DNA from: Gp6-AA40 sp963741135
Lineage (GTDB): Bacteria > Acidobacteriota > Vicinamibacteria > Vicinamibacterales > UBA2999
Direction of reading: 5' to 3'
Assembly: GCA_963741135.1 (NCBI GenBank)
Contig: CAVUHC010000006.1
Span: 62,001 to 126,000, forward strand
Length of the DNA stretch: 64,000 nucleotides
The notes beneath the pieces were generated by a model. That model worked only from the letters and a program-made list of their open reading frames with translations, did no database searches and was not told where the DNA came from. This document shows, one piece after another, positions 51,675-58,600 of the stretch (position 1 is the first letter of the stretch; the number at the start of each line of letters is the position of its first letter). Position numbers and translations under genes: made by a program.

Positions 51675-51680
51675 TACACT
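51675..51680 (+). promoter_or_regulatory. -10-like TACACT, predicted leaderless start of brnT
   Basis: TACACT ends six bases before GTG 51687; GATTCA fills the gap. Confidence 0.5.
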
Positions 51681-51686
51681 GATTCA

Positions 51687-51973
51687 GTGACGTTCACTTG
51701 GGATCCGAAGAAGGCTGAGGAGAATCTCAAGAAGCACGGCGTAGATTTCCGCGAGGCGGCGACGGTGTTCGACGATACGCTGTCAACGACGTTTCCGGAC
51801 GCCGGCCATTCGACTGGCGAGAGGCGATTCCTCATCATCGGGATGTCTGTACGGGTCGAATTCTCGTGGTGTCACACACCGAAGCTGCCGATATCATTCG
51901 AATCATCAGCGCCAGAAACGCCACCCGGCGTGAGCGAAGGTTCTATGAAAAAGACGAAGCCAACCCCATCTGA
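51687..51973 (+). CDS. brnT: BrnT family toxin (one frameshift)
   Basis: A BrnT-like ribonuclease toxin. FTWDPKKAEENLKKHGVDFREAATVFDD is the conserved N-terminus. The text continues ILVVSHTEAADIIRIISARNATRRERRFYE in a second frame. A missing G in the GGG run at 51853-51855 would restore SVRGRILVV. The corrected product has 95 residues, the usual length. The antitoxin starts 28 bases before the toxin stop. It lies between two attC-like sites. Confidence 0.88.
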
Positions 51974-52253
51974 CGAGATGCGTCCGGAGTACGACTTTGC
52001 TTCGATGAAGGGCGGCGTCCGCGGCAAGTACGCGGGTCGAGCGCGGGAAGGGACAAACATCGTTCTCATCCAGCCTGAAGTCGCCGAGGCGTTTCCAACG
52101 GAGCTGGCGGTGAACGAGGCGCTGAAGGGCGTACTCAATACCACCCGAGCGGTGAGGAATACGGGAGGGCTGCCTAACAGGGCGCTGCAGCCGACGAGCC
52201 GCCCAAAGCGCAAAGCCACGACGCGGAAGCCATCTCGGGCAGCTCGCGGCTGA
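51945..52253 (+). CDS. BrnT-partner antitoxin (BrnA/CopG-like)
   Basis: A 102-residue protein from ATG 51945. DEMRPEYDFASMKGGVRGKYAGRAREGTNIVLIQPEVAEAFPTELAVNEALKGVL is the antitoxin type commonly paired with BrnT; the C-terminal part should form a ribbon-helix-helix DNA-binding domain. It probably neutralises the toxin and represses the operon. The last 27 residues (LPNRALQPTSRPKRK...) are encoded by the attC-like site, so the native end may be near VLNTTRAV. Confidence 0.82.
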   Translation: MKKTKPTPSDEMRPEYDFASMKGGVRGKYAGRAREGTNIVLIQPEVAEAFPTELAVNEALKGVLNTTRAVRNTGGLPNRALQPTSRPKRKATTRKPSRAARG

Positions 52254-52308
52254 GCGCCATCGCTGGCAGCCGGCGGCGGCGCCAACGCTGATCGCCGCAC
52301 TGTTAGTC
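52172..52308. other. attC-like recombination site (right border of cassette)
   Basis: GCCTAACAGGGCGCTGCAGCC opens the site. The interior GCTCGCGGCTGAGCGCC is an imperfect reverse complement of GGCGCTGCAGCCGACGAGC. The far core GTTAGTC differs from GTTAGGC by one base. At 137 bases it is long but within the attC range. Confidence 0.6.
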
Positions 52309-52320
52309 CAACCCACGTGA

Positions 52321-54180
52321 TCAGCGGTTGACGAGCTTCAGGTCGAGTGCCTTTGACTCCCCATCGCCCAGCGCGAATCTCGTCGCTCGACCTTTGATCT
52401 GATCCAGAAACTGCGGGTCGCCACCTTCGCCGTCCTCGAGATAGTCCACGGCCACCGCGAGATAGCGGTCGTCCGCAGGGAGCGCTTTGATGCGGAACTG
52501 CCCCTGCTGATCGGCGCGCGCGGTCTTCACGAAACGCGATGGGAACGCCCATTTGGCGGGATCGTCCGGGAACACGACGACGGTATAGTCGCGCGTCACT
52601 TCACCCCTGGCGGTCATCACCTTGCCGTTGAGGTCGCTGACCTTGTCGGTGACGACGATCTGAAGGCCGGAGCTCTGCGCGCTGCCGCGGAACTCGAGCG
52701 CGGAGTCGGTCACGTCGGCGCCATTCAATGTCACGGACTTCAGCGTCCACTCCTGTGGCAGGCCGTTCACACGGATGAATTTCTGTCCGGTGAGGTTGAA
52801 GAGGACGAAGTTGCCGTCGGCATCGACCTGCGCAGGTCGATTCTGAAAGGGACCGGGCTGGAACTGCGCACTCTGAGCCACGATCGTGATCGAATTCGTG
52901 CTCAGCTTGGCGACCGATCCTTCAGTCGCGACGACGTTACCGGTGATGCTCGCGCCTTTCGAGGTCACGAGCGTGAGGCCGGTGAGATCGTCGCCGCTGA
53001 CGACGATCGGCATCGAGGCGAACTCCACGTCCATGGGGCCCAGAGGGCCGCCCCGACCACCGGGCCCGCCGATTCTCGCCGCGAAGCCTCCGCCGCCGCG
53101 GCCGCCGCCAAAGCCGGCGACCGCCATCAGCGTGTAGCTCCCTGGCGAGACGTTGGCGATGGTGAAGGTGCCGTCGGGTCGCATGCGACCGGCGTTGCCG
53201 CCGAAGCCGACAAAACCGCCGGCCGCTGCATCTGCAGGCGTCAGGTTGACCATTCCGCCGGAGAGCGGAACGCCGTTGGAATCGAGCGCCATGCCGGAGA
53301 TCTTCACCGTGCGCACCGGTTGCAGCGCGAAGTTCACGTTCGGCTGCTCCTGCCCTATGGCGAGCGTGACGCGCTGCGCCTCGGCCACGTTGCCCGTGCC
53401 CGGATAGTAGGTTGAAGCGTAACTGGTTGTGTCACCGCCCTGATCGTCGAGCGGTCCGTTGTTGTTGCCGCGAAGCGTCGCGCTGACGTAGTAATCACCG
53501 GGCGGAAGGCCGTAGATTCGATAGGCCCCCGTATCGTCGCTCTGATCGCCGCCGCCGCTCGGTGTCAGCCGTCGCGTCCCCTGGACCATCTGGTACCGCA
53601 GCACCTGCACGCGCGCGTTCGCCACCGCATCGCCGAACTCATCGAAGACGCGGCCGGTGATCGCGGCGCCTCTCGGCAGCGAGAAGTCCGCGCGTTCCAT
53701 CAGCTGGCCGTCCTTGACTTCGACTGGCGTGCCCGCCTCAAACGCCCGGTGCTGCCCGTAGCGCAGCGTCATGAAGCCGGCCTTTGACGCCGTGAGGTTC
53801 CAGCGTCCGGCTGGAAGATCCTTGAACTCGAAGCGGCCCTGGGCATCGGTGCTGACGAGACGATTCGCACGGAGCTCGCCAGATTGCGCGCGCACCTGCG
53901 CGCGCCGGACCGGGGTGCCGTTGTCGGAGGTCACGACGCGGCCCCGGATGATCGCGGTGCCCGCCGTCTGATCGCCGGTCCCATTTCCCGTCCCCGTCAG
54001 GTCGCGCGGCGGGAGCTGTCCTGCGCGGCCACCACCGCCGCCCTGCCCGAAGCCGCCGGCCTGGGCCCCGCCGGCGCCACCCTGTCGCTGCCCCTGGGCA
54101 ACGAGCAACGAGGATGGGATGAAGGCGACCAGGAGGAGAGCAAACAGCGCCGACACGACGCGGGTCGCTGAGTGTTTCAT
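52321..54180 (-). CDS. Carboxypeptidase-regulatory-like domain protein, secreted
   Basis: A 619-residue secreted protein with signal peptide (SALFALLLVAFIPSSLLVAQ). A Gly/Gln-rich stretch (about 30-65) is followed by several carboxypeptidase-regulatory beta-sandwich repeats: GTAIIRGRVVTSDNGTPVRRAQV, RGAAITGRVFDEFGDAVANARV, KISGMALDSNGVPLSGGMVNL, and GASITGNVVATEGSV. Each carries the GRFEFKDLPAGRW-like half. It ends SKALDLKLVNR. It may be an extracellular scaffold or receptor partner. CATAAT ends six bases before ATG 54180, so the transcript may be leaderless. Confidence 0.85.
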   Translation of the reverse strand: MKHSATRVVSALFALLLVAFIPSSLLVAQGQRQGGAGGAQAGGFGQGGGGGRAGQLPPRDLTGTGNGTGDQTAGTAIIRGRVVTSDNGTPVRRAQVRAQSGELRANRLVSTDAQGRFEFKDLPAGRWNLTASKAGFMTLRYGQHRAFEAGTPVEVKDGQLMERADFSLPRGAAITGRVFDEFGDAVANARVQVLRYQMVQGTRRLTPSGGGDQSDDTGAYRIYGLPPGDYYVSATLRGNNNGPLDDQGGDTTSYASTYYPGTGNVAEAQRVTLAIGQEQPNVNFALQPVRTVKISGMALDSNGVPLSGGMVNLTPADAAAGGFVGFGGNAGRMRPDGTFTIANVSPGSYTLMAVAGFGGGRGGGGFAARIGGPGGRGGPLGPMDVEFASMPIVVSGDDLTGLTLVTSKGASITGNVVATEGSVAKLSTNSITIVAQSAQFQPGPFQNRPAQVDADGNFVLFNLTGQKFIRVNGLPQEWTLKSVTLNGADVTDSALEFRGSAQSSGLQIVVTDKVSDLNGKVMTARGEVTRDYTVVVFPDDPAKWAFPSRFVKTARADQQGQFRIKALPADDRYLAVAVDYLEDGEGGDPQFLDQIKGRATRFALGDGESKALDLKLVNR

Positions 54181-54186
54181 GGCGAA

Positions 54187-54192
54187 ATTATG
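54187..54192 (-). promoter_or_regulatory. -10-like CATAAT, predicted leaderless start
   Basis: On the minus strand CATAAT ends six bases before ATG 54180; TTCGCC fills the gap and no ribosome binding site is seen. Confidence 0.55.
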
Positions 54193-54236
54193 ACGTCGCC
54201 CGTTCGGGAATGGTTGTGAAGAGTTAAAGGCAGGGG

Positions 54237-56267
54237 CTAGGGCGCGAGCGCGTCCGCCGCCCGATCGAGGGCAGCCGCAAGGCGGCGTTCCTGCTCGGCG
54301 ACGCGCCCGGTATCAGCGGCATCGACCGCTTCCGAGAGGCCGGGGAGGAGCACTGGTTCATAGCTGAACGCGGGTGCGTAGATCTGATGCCGATACCATG
54401 GCCGGCCTTCGAGGCCGGCGGGATCGAGCAGTGCCCGCTCAACGCGCATCAGGCGCCGGTTGATCGTATCGATCGCGGGCCGATCCCCCCGCGCGAGCGC
54501 CTCGGACGTGCGGTGGGCGCCGGCAGCGGCCGCAGCTGCGAAACGCGCCAACGCCGCGTCCGCGATCGTGAGGTTGGTTGATGTGCCGCGCGCGGCCTTT
54601 GCCGTCCAGCGCTGCTGGACGGCGGCGAGAAATTCGCCGATCCGCCTGGCGTACCGGACCTCGTCGAACGGCAGCGCATCCGCGTTCGCAAGGCGCATCG
54701 TCAGTGTCGCCCAGATGCGCGTCAACTCTGCGTGCCGGAGAAAACCGGGATCCGCGAAGCGCGACACCCAATCGTGATTGTCGTAGGCCGAGTGATAGAC
54801 GCCATACGGTCCCTCGAAGCGCAGGTCGACAATCGGCACGCCGAGGAAGTTGAGGAACACTGCATAGTCCGAGCCTCCGCCGAGGCGGGTGTGTATCGCG
54901 GAGTCGGGCGCGCCTGCGACGGACGAAACGAGGCCGGCAAGCGCCGGTACGGCAAGCGCGGAGAATGTCGATCCTGAAACAGCTGCATCGACATTCAGGT
55001 ACGCGACCGCCTTCTCGCGCAGTTCGTGCTCGTGTTCCTCGCCCCACTCGGTTGACGACGCCAGGGCGTATTCCTCCGCGTCCCAGCTTGCAAGGATGAT
55101 CGTGCGCGCGGGACGGAAGCCGCTTCGCGCGAGTGAGCCAAGCGCGCGCGCCGTTTCCATCAGCACCGAGGAGCCGCTTGATGGATCGACGCCGCCGAAC
55201 ACCCATGCGTCGCGGTGGTTGCCGGCGATGACCCATTGGTCGGGATGCGCCGATCCGATGATGCGGCCGATGACCGTCCAGATCGGGCGCACGGCTTCGT
55301 TGTTGGTGACGTGGACGCGCATCAGCGCGCCAGGCCCGACGTGATAACCCGTGTCGAGGGCGCCACGCCACGAGCGCGGCGACGAGGGACCGCCAAGCGC
55401 CTGCAGGATCACATGCGCGTCGCGCGCGGAGATCGGCACGCTCAGGATCGCAGGCAGCACCTCCGCGGTGTCACGCGACAGCCGGCGGGCGCCTGGCGTC
55501 GACGACCAGCCGGGCGTGAGTGGATCGCCGGGCGCGAGGAAGTCGAATCCGACAGCGCCTCGCTGAATGTGATCCCAGGGTCCTCGCGGGCCGGCCGGAT
55601 ACGTCGGGGCGCGTGCCTCTCCTTCGTCGATCGGATCCGAGTACATCAGGACCGCGGTCGCGCCGCGCTGCTGCGCGGTAAGAACCTTGTATCCGCGGTA
55701 GCTGTAGGGAACGGAGTGGCGGAGGAGCACGATCTTGCCGCGCACCTCGACACCCTGATTGGCCAGCCAGTCGAAATCGGATGGACTGCCGCTGCCTGCA
55801 AAGACGACAGGAGCCGTGACGTCTCCGCTCGCGCTGTATGCGTGAAACGCGACAGCGTCCTCCCCTCCTTCGCTCAGCGTGGCACGCCATGGATGCGGCG
55901 CGATCATTTCGACGGAAGTCTCTCCGGGGTACGGCAGAAGGACGTCGTGCTCGACGATCTCGACCGAATCGAGCCCGGCGGCCAGCCACTGGTCGCGCGT
56001 CCATTCGGCCAAAAGCCGGTCACGCGCGGTGCCGGCGACGTGAGGTTCAGCGGTAAGAAAGCGGTGGTCGGCCTCGAGACGTCTCGCCGATGGAAAGCGC
56101 GAGATGCGCTGCTCGACCGTGTGCTGGGCGGCAACGCTCGTCGCACTGAACCCCTGGATTGGTGTGGTAAGGCCCGGACGCGCCGGCCGAGCGACAAGGA
56201 GGACGATCGCTCCCGCGATCGTGCCCGCCAGCGTCGTCCAGAGACCCGCGTACGCTCGCCAGCCCAT
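54237..56267 (-). CDS. M28 family metallopeptidase, glutamate carboxypeptidase II-like
   Basis: A 676-residue membrane-anchored peptidase with an N-terminal segment (LWTTLAGTIAGAIVLLVA). A protease-associated domain lies at about 125-265 (GKIVLLRHSVPYSYRGYKVLTAQQRGATAVLMYSDP). The M28 domain shows IAGNHRDAWVFGGVDPSSGSS (zinc His and bridging Asp), SWDAEEYALASSTEW (catalytic Glu, zinc Glu), YLNVDAAVSG and GVYHSAYDNHDW (zinc His). A transferrin-receptor-like dimerisation domain is at the end. It should release C-terminal residues from peptides outside the inner membrane. TAGGAT lies seven bases before ATG 56267. Confidence 0.93.
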   Translation of the reverse strand: MGWRAYAGLWTTLAGTIAGAIVLLVARPARPGLTTPIQGFSATSVAAQHTVEQRISRFPSARRLEADHRFLTAEPHVAGTARDRLLAEWTRDQWLAAGLDSVEIVEHDVLLPYPGETSVEMIAPHPWRATLSEGGEDAVAFHAYSASGDVTAPVVFAGSGSPSDFDWLANQGVEVRGKIVLLRHSVPYSYRGYKVLTAQQRGATAVLMYSDPIDEGEARAPTYPAGPRGPWDHIQRGAVGFDFLAPGDPLTPGWSSTPGARRLSRDTAEVLPAILSVPISARDAHVILQALGGPSSPRSWRGALDTGYHVGPGALMRVHVTNNEAVRPIWTVIGRIIGSAHPDQWVIAGNHRDAWVFGGVDPSSGSSVLMETARALGSLARSGFRPARTIILASWDAEEYALASSTEWGEEHEHELREKAVAYLNVDAAVSGSTFSALAVPALAGLVSSVAGAPDSAIHTRLGGGSDYAVFLNFLGVPIVDLRFEGPYGVYHSAYDNHDWVSRFADPGFLRHAELTRIWATLTMRLANADALPFDEVRYARRIGEFLAAVQQRWTAKAARGTSTNLTIADAALARFAAAAAAGAHRTSEALARGDRPAIDTINRRLMRVERALLDPAGLEGRPWYRHQIYAPAFSYEPVLLPGLSEAVDAADTGRVAEQERRLAAALDRAADALAP

Positions 56268-56284
56268 GCCGCGAATCCTACACC

Positions 56285-56357
56285 GGGGTCAGACTCGGGT
56301 GACGGGATGCAGGCGAATCAGACTCGGGTACTGGGCGTCACCCGAGTCTGACCCCCA
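56285..56357. repeat. GGTCAGACTCGGGTGAC inverted repeat at the kynU 3' end
   Basis: GGTCAGACTCGGGTGAC on one side and GTCACCCGAGTCTGACCCC on the other form a 17-base hairpin, with a third ATCAGACTCGGGTA copy in between. It encodes the last residues of the kynureninase. Confidence 0.85.
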
Positions 56358-57502
56358 AGAACGCCGCCCAGCCTTGCGATGGCGTCGCGCAACTGGTCGT
56401 CGCTCAGATACGGGGCGGGGCCAAGGCGAAGGATCTCGCCGCGGGCGTCTGCGAAAACTGCCACGTGCTGCAAGGCACGCACCAGCTCTGTGGCGCGTGG
56501 TGTGCGAATCGCAAGGAACCCCGCTCGGCGTGCCGGCGGGATTCCCTGTGCGCGAGCAATCGAAGGATCGACGTCCAGCGCGGCGAATGACGTTGCGAGA
56601 AGGGCGACTTGATGGAGGCTGATCTCCCGAAGGCGGTCAGGCGTGAGCCGCTGCGCGACATGAAAGTCGAATACCGCGGCCGCTCGGTAATGTGACGTTG
56701 GATCGTAAGTTGCCCCCGCAAATGCGGCAGCACCAGGCGCATATGTCACGCGTCCGTGCTCCACCGATCCGCGTTGTTCGAACTCCGCGAACCATCCGGT
56801 CAGGACGGGCCGCATCCGGCAGCCCGGCGGCACGCGCAGGAAACAGTTGCCCTCGCCGAGCTGGCAGTACTTGTAGCCGCCGCCGGTGATGAACGCGTTT
56901 GCAAGGCCCATCGCCCGGACATCGAACGGAACGACATTCAACTGGTGATAGGCATCCACCAGGAGTGCGGCGCCGTGCGTGTCGCACGTGGCGGCAACTC
57001 GATCGAGCCCGGAAACGATTTCCGCCGTCTCGAACATGACCGATGACGCCATGACGGCAAGCGTCCGATCGTCGACGGCTCGAGCAATGCGATCGCTCAG
57101 GTCGTCCACAGGAGCGGTCGGGATTCTGACGACCTCAACGCCCTCTTCGGCAAGACGATCGAGCTGGCGGCGGATCGAGTGAAATTCCCCGTTCGTCGTG
57201 ATGATGCGGCGGCGCTGCCGATACGGCAGCGCGGACAGCCAGCGCGTGACGAGCTCATGCGTGTTCTGGCCGAGCGCGATGTTGTCGGCCGAGTCGCCCA
57301 ACAGCCGCCCGAAACCGTCGCGCACCTTTCGGGCCTCCTCCGAGGCGCGCACCCACTTCTCGTCCACGAGCTCCGCTGCGTCGAGCCAGGCGCGTTGTTG
57401 CGCTTCGAAGGCCACATCCGGCCACGCCTGGTGCGAGTGTCCCGTTAGCAGCAGCCTCTCGGTGACGCGAAATCGGGAGTAGTGGGCGGCGATCTCGTTC
57501 AC
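56318..57502 (-). CDS. kynU: Kynureninase-like PLP enzyme
   Basis: A 394-residue fold-type I aminotransferase class V protein. LLLTGHSHQAWPDVAFEAQQ, TTNGEFHSIRRQLDRL, LLVDAYHQLNVVPFDVRA and the lysine motif FITGGGYKYCQLGEGNCF are consistent with a kynureninase, which cleaves kynurenine to anthranilate and alanine. kynA stands next to it in the same direction, which supports the call. The GTG start has TAGACT, from the GTAGAC repeat, seven bases upstream. The last nine residues (GQTRVTPSTRV) come from an inverted repeat. Confidence 0.82.
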   Translation of the reverse strand: MNEIAAHYSRFRVTERLLLTGHSHQAWPDVAFEAQQRAWLDAAELVDEKWVRASEEARKVRDGFGRLLGDSADNIALGQNTHELVTRWLSALPYRQRRRIITTNGEFHSIRRQLDRLAEEGVEVVRIPTAPVDDLSDRIARAVDDRTLAVMASSVMFETAEIVSGLDRVAATCDTHGAALLVDAYHQLNVVPFDVRAMGLANAFITGGGYKYCQLGEGNCFLRVPPGCRMRPVLTGWFAEFEQRGSVEHGRVTYAPGAAAFAGATYDPTSHYRAAAVFDFHVAQRLTPDRLREISLHQVALLATSFAALDVDPSIARAQGIPPARRAGFLAIRTPRATELVRALQHVAVFADARGEILRLGPAPYLSDDQLRDAIARLGGVLGGQTRVTPSTRV

Positions 57503-57507
57503 AATCC

Positions 57508-57722
57508 GTAGTCTACGGTCTGCCGTCTACCGGCCCGATTCTTGTGTTCATGCTCGGCCGCCAGTTCGTCTTCATGCTCTCTACCAGGCGCGCGTCATGG
57601 AACATACGCAGCTTGCGATGATTTCTTGCCACCGAACACCTCCAGCGGAGGATCGGCAACGTGCGGGCCCAACAGGCGTTTCACTCAGGACGGTAGACGG
57701 TAGACGGTAGACCGTAGACGGT
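57508..57722. repeat. GTCTACGGTCTGCCGTC / GACGGTAGAC inverted element
   Basis: The left arm GTCTACGGTCTGCCGTCTACC and the right arm GACGGTAGACGGTAGACGG are reverse complements separated by about 150 bases. The region between kynA and kynU has no gene; the left arm supplies the -10-like TAGACT of kynU. Confidence 0.8.
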
Positions 57723-57733
57723 TGACGCAAGGC

Positions 57734-58549
57734 TTAGAGCCTCCCGCGTATCTCCCAGAGATCGGGAAACAGCGGGCGGCCGACCGTACTCGAGAGATAC
57801 GCAGCCCCGCTCGATCCGCCTGTTCCACGCGTGACGCCGATCGTCCGCTCCACCATCTTCACGTGCCTGTAGCGCCACTCCTGAAGTCCTTCATCGAGGT
57901 CCACGAGCCGCTCGCAGAGGCCGGCGTTCTTCGGGTCGCGTCGATAGATGTCGATCAGGATCTGCTGCACATCGGCGGACGGCTCGACCGGGGACGTGAC
58001 GGGCCGAGACAGCTGTGCGGAAGGAATGGGGTAGCCTTCCCGCGAGAGGTAGTGAAGAAACGAGTCCCACAGCGTCGGCGCATCGTATCGTTCCGTCAAC
58101 GCCCTGCGAGCGCGGCCACCGTCTGGAAATCGCGCGATGGCCGCCTCGCTCTTCGCGCCGAGGAGAAATTCGATCTGGCGGAACTGGTCCGACTGAAAGC
58201 CGCTTGCGGCCTCCAACCGCGCGCGGAAGCTCAGAAACTCCAGTGGCGTCATCGTCTCGAGGATGTCGAGCTGAGCCACCATGACTTTCAGGATCGTGAG
58301 GATCCGCTTCAGCGTGTGCTGCGCACGGTGCGGCTCGTCGCCCGTCAGCAGCCGCGCGACGCGATCGAATTCGTGCAGCAGCTCCTTGAACCAGAGCTCG
58401 TAGACCTGGTGAATGATGATGAAGAGCATTTCGTCGTGCTCCCCATCGGACCGCGGCTGCTGCAGCGAAAGAAGCTCGTCGATCTTCAGATAGCTTCCGT
58501 ACGTGACGGCGGGATGTGCGTCAGCCATGTCGGTCCCCGATAGAATCAA
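57734..58549 (-). CDS. kynA: Tryptophan 2,3-dioxygenase KynA
   Basis: A 271-residue heme dioxygenase. YGSYLKIDELLSLQQP, HDEMLFIIIHQVYELWFKELLHE, TPLEFLSFRARLEAASGFQSDQFR and WRYRHVKMVERTIGVTRGTGGSSGAAYL match the family, including the heme-ligand His in the last block. It opens the indole ring of tryptophan to N-formylkynurenine. kynU follows 231 bases downstream. The formamidase (kynB) is not in the window. Confidence 0.96.
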   Translation of the reverse strand: MILSGTDMADAHPAVTYGSYLKIDELLSLQQPRSDGEHDEMLFIIIHQVYELWFKELLHEFDRVARLLTGDEPHRAQHTLKRILTILKVMVAQLDILETMTPLEFLSFRARLEAASGFQSDQFRQIEFLLGAKSEAAIARFPDGGRARRALTERYDAPTLWDSFLHYLSREGYPIPSAQLSRPVTSPVEPSADVQQILIDIYRRDPKNAGLCERLVDLDEGLQEWRYRHVKMVERTIGVTRGTGGSSGAAYLSSTVGRPLFPDLWEIRGRL

Positions 58550-58600
58550 CCACGAAGCTCACGAAAATCTCGAAGGTTGCGGAAGACCATCGTGGTTAGA
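58545..58600. repeat. CCACGAAGCTCACGAAAATC words
   Basis: CACGAAG-family words lie between kynA and the MutS-like gene and run into the stop region of the latter. Confidence 0.55.

Larger units (their letters stand above)
51575..52308 (+). mobile_element. Integron-type gene cassette carrying brnT-antitoxin
   Basis: Two attC-like sites bracket one toxin-antitoxin operon of about 570 bases. No integrase gene is in the window, so this would be a lone cassette or part of an integrase-less attC cluster. Cassette-borne toxin-antitoxin pairs are known to stabilise arrays. Confidence 0.6.

Noticed and set aside
55215..56351. Long plus-strand ORF opposite the M28 peptidase
   Set aside because: It mirrors the codon bias of the peptidase, has an arginine-rich random composition and no family signature.
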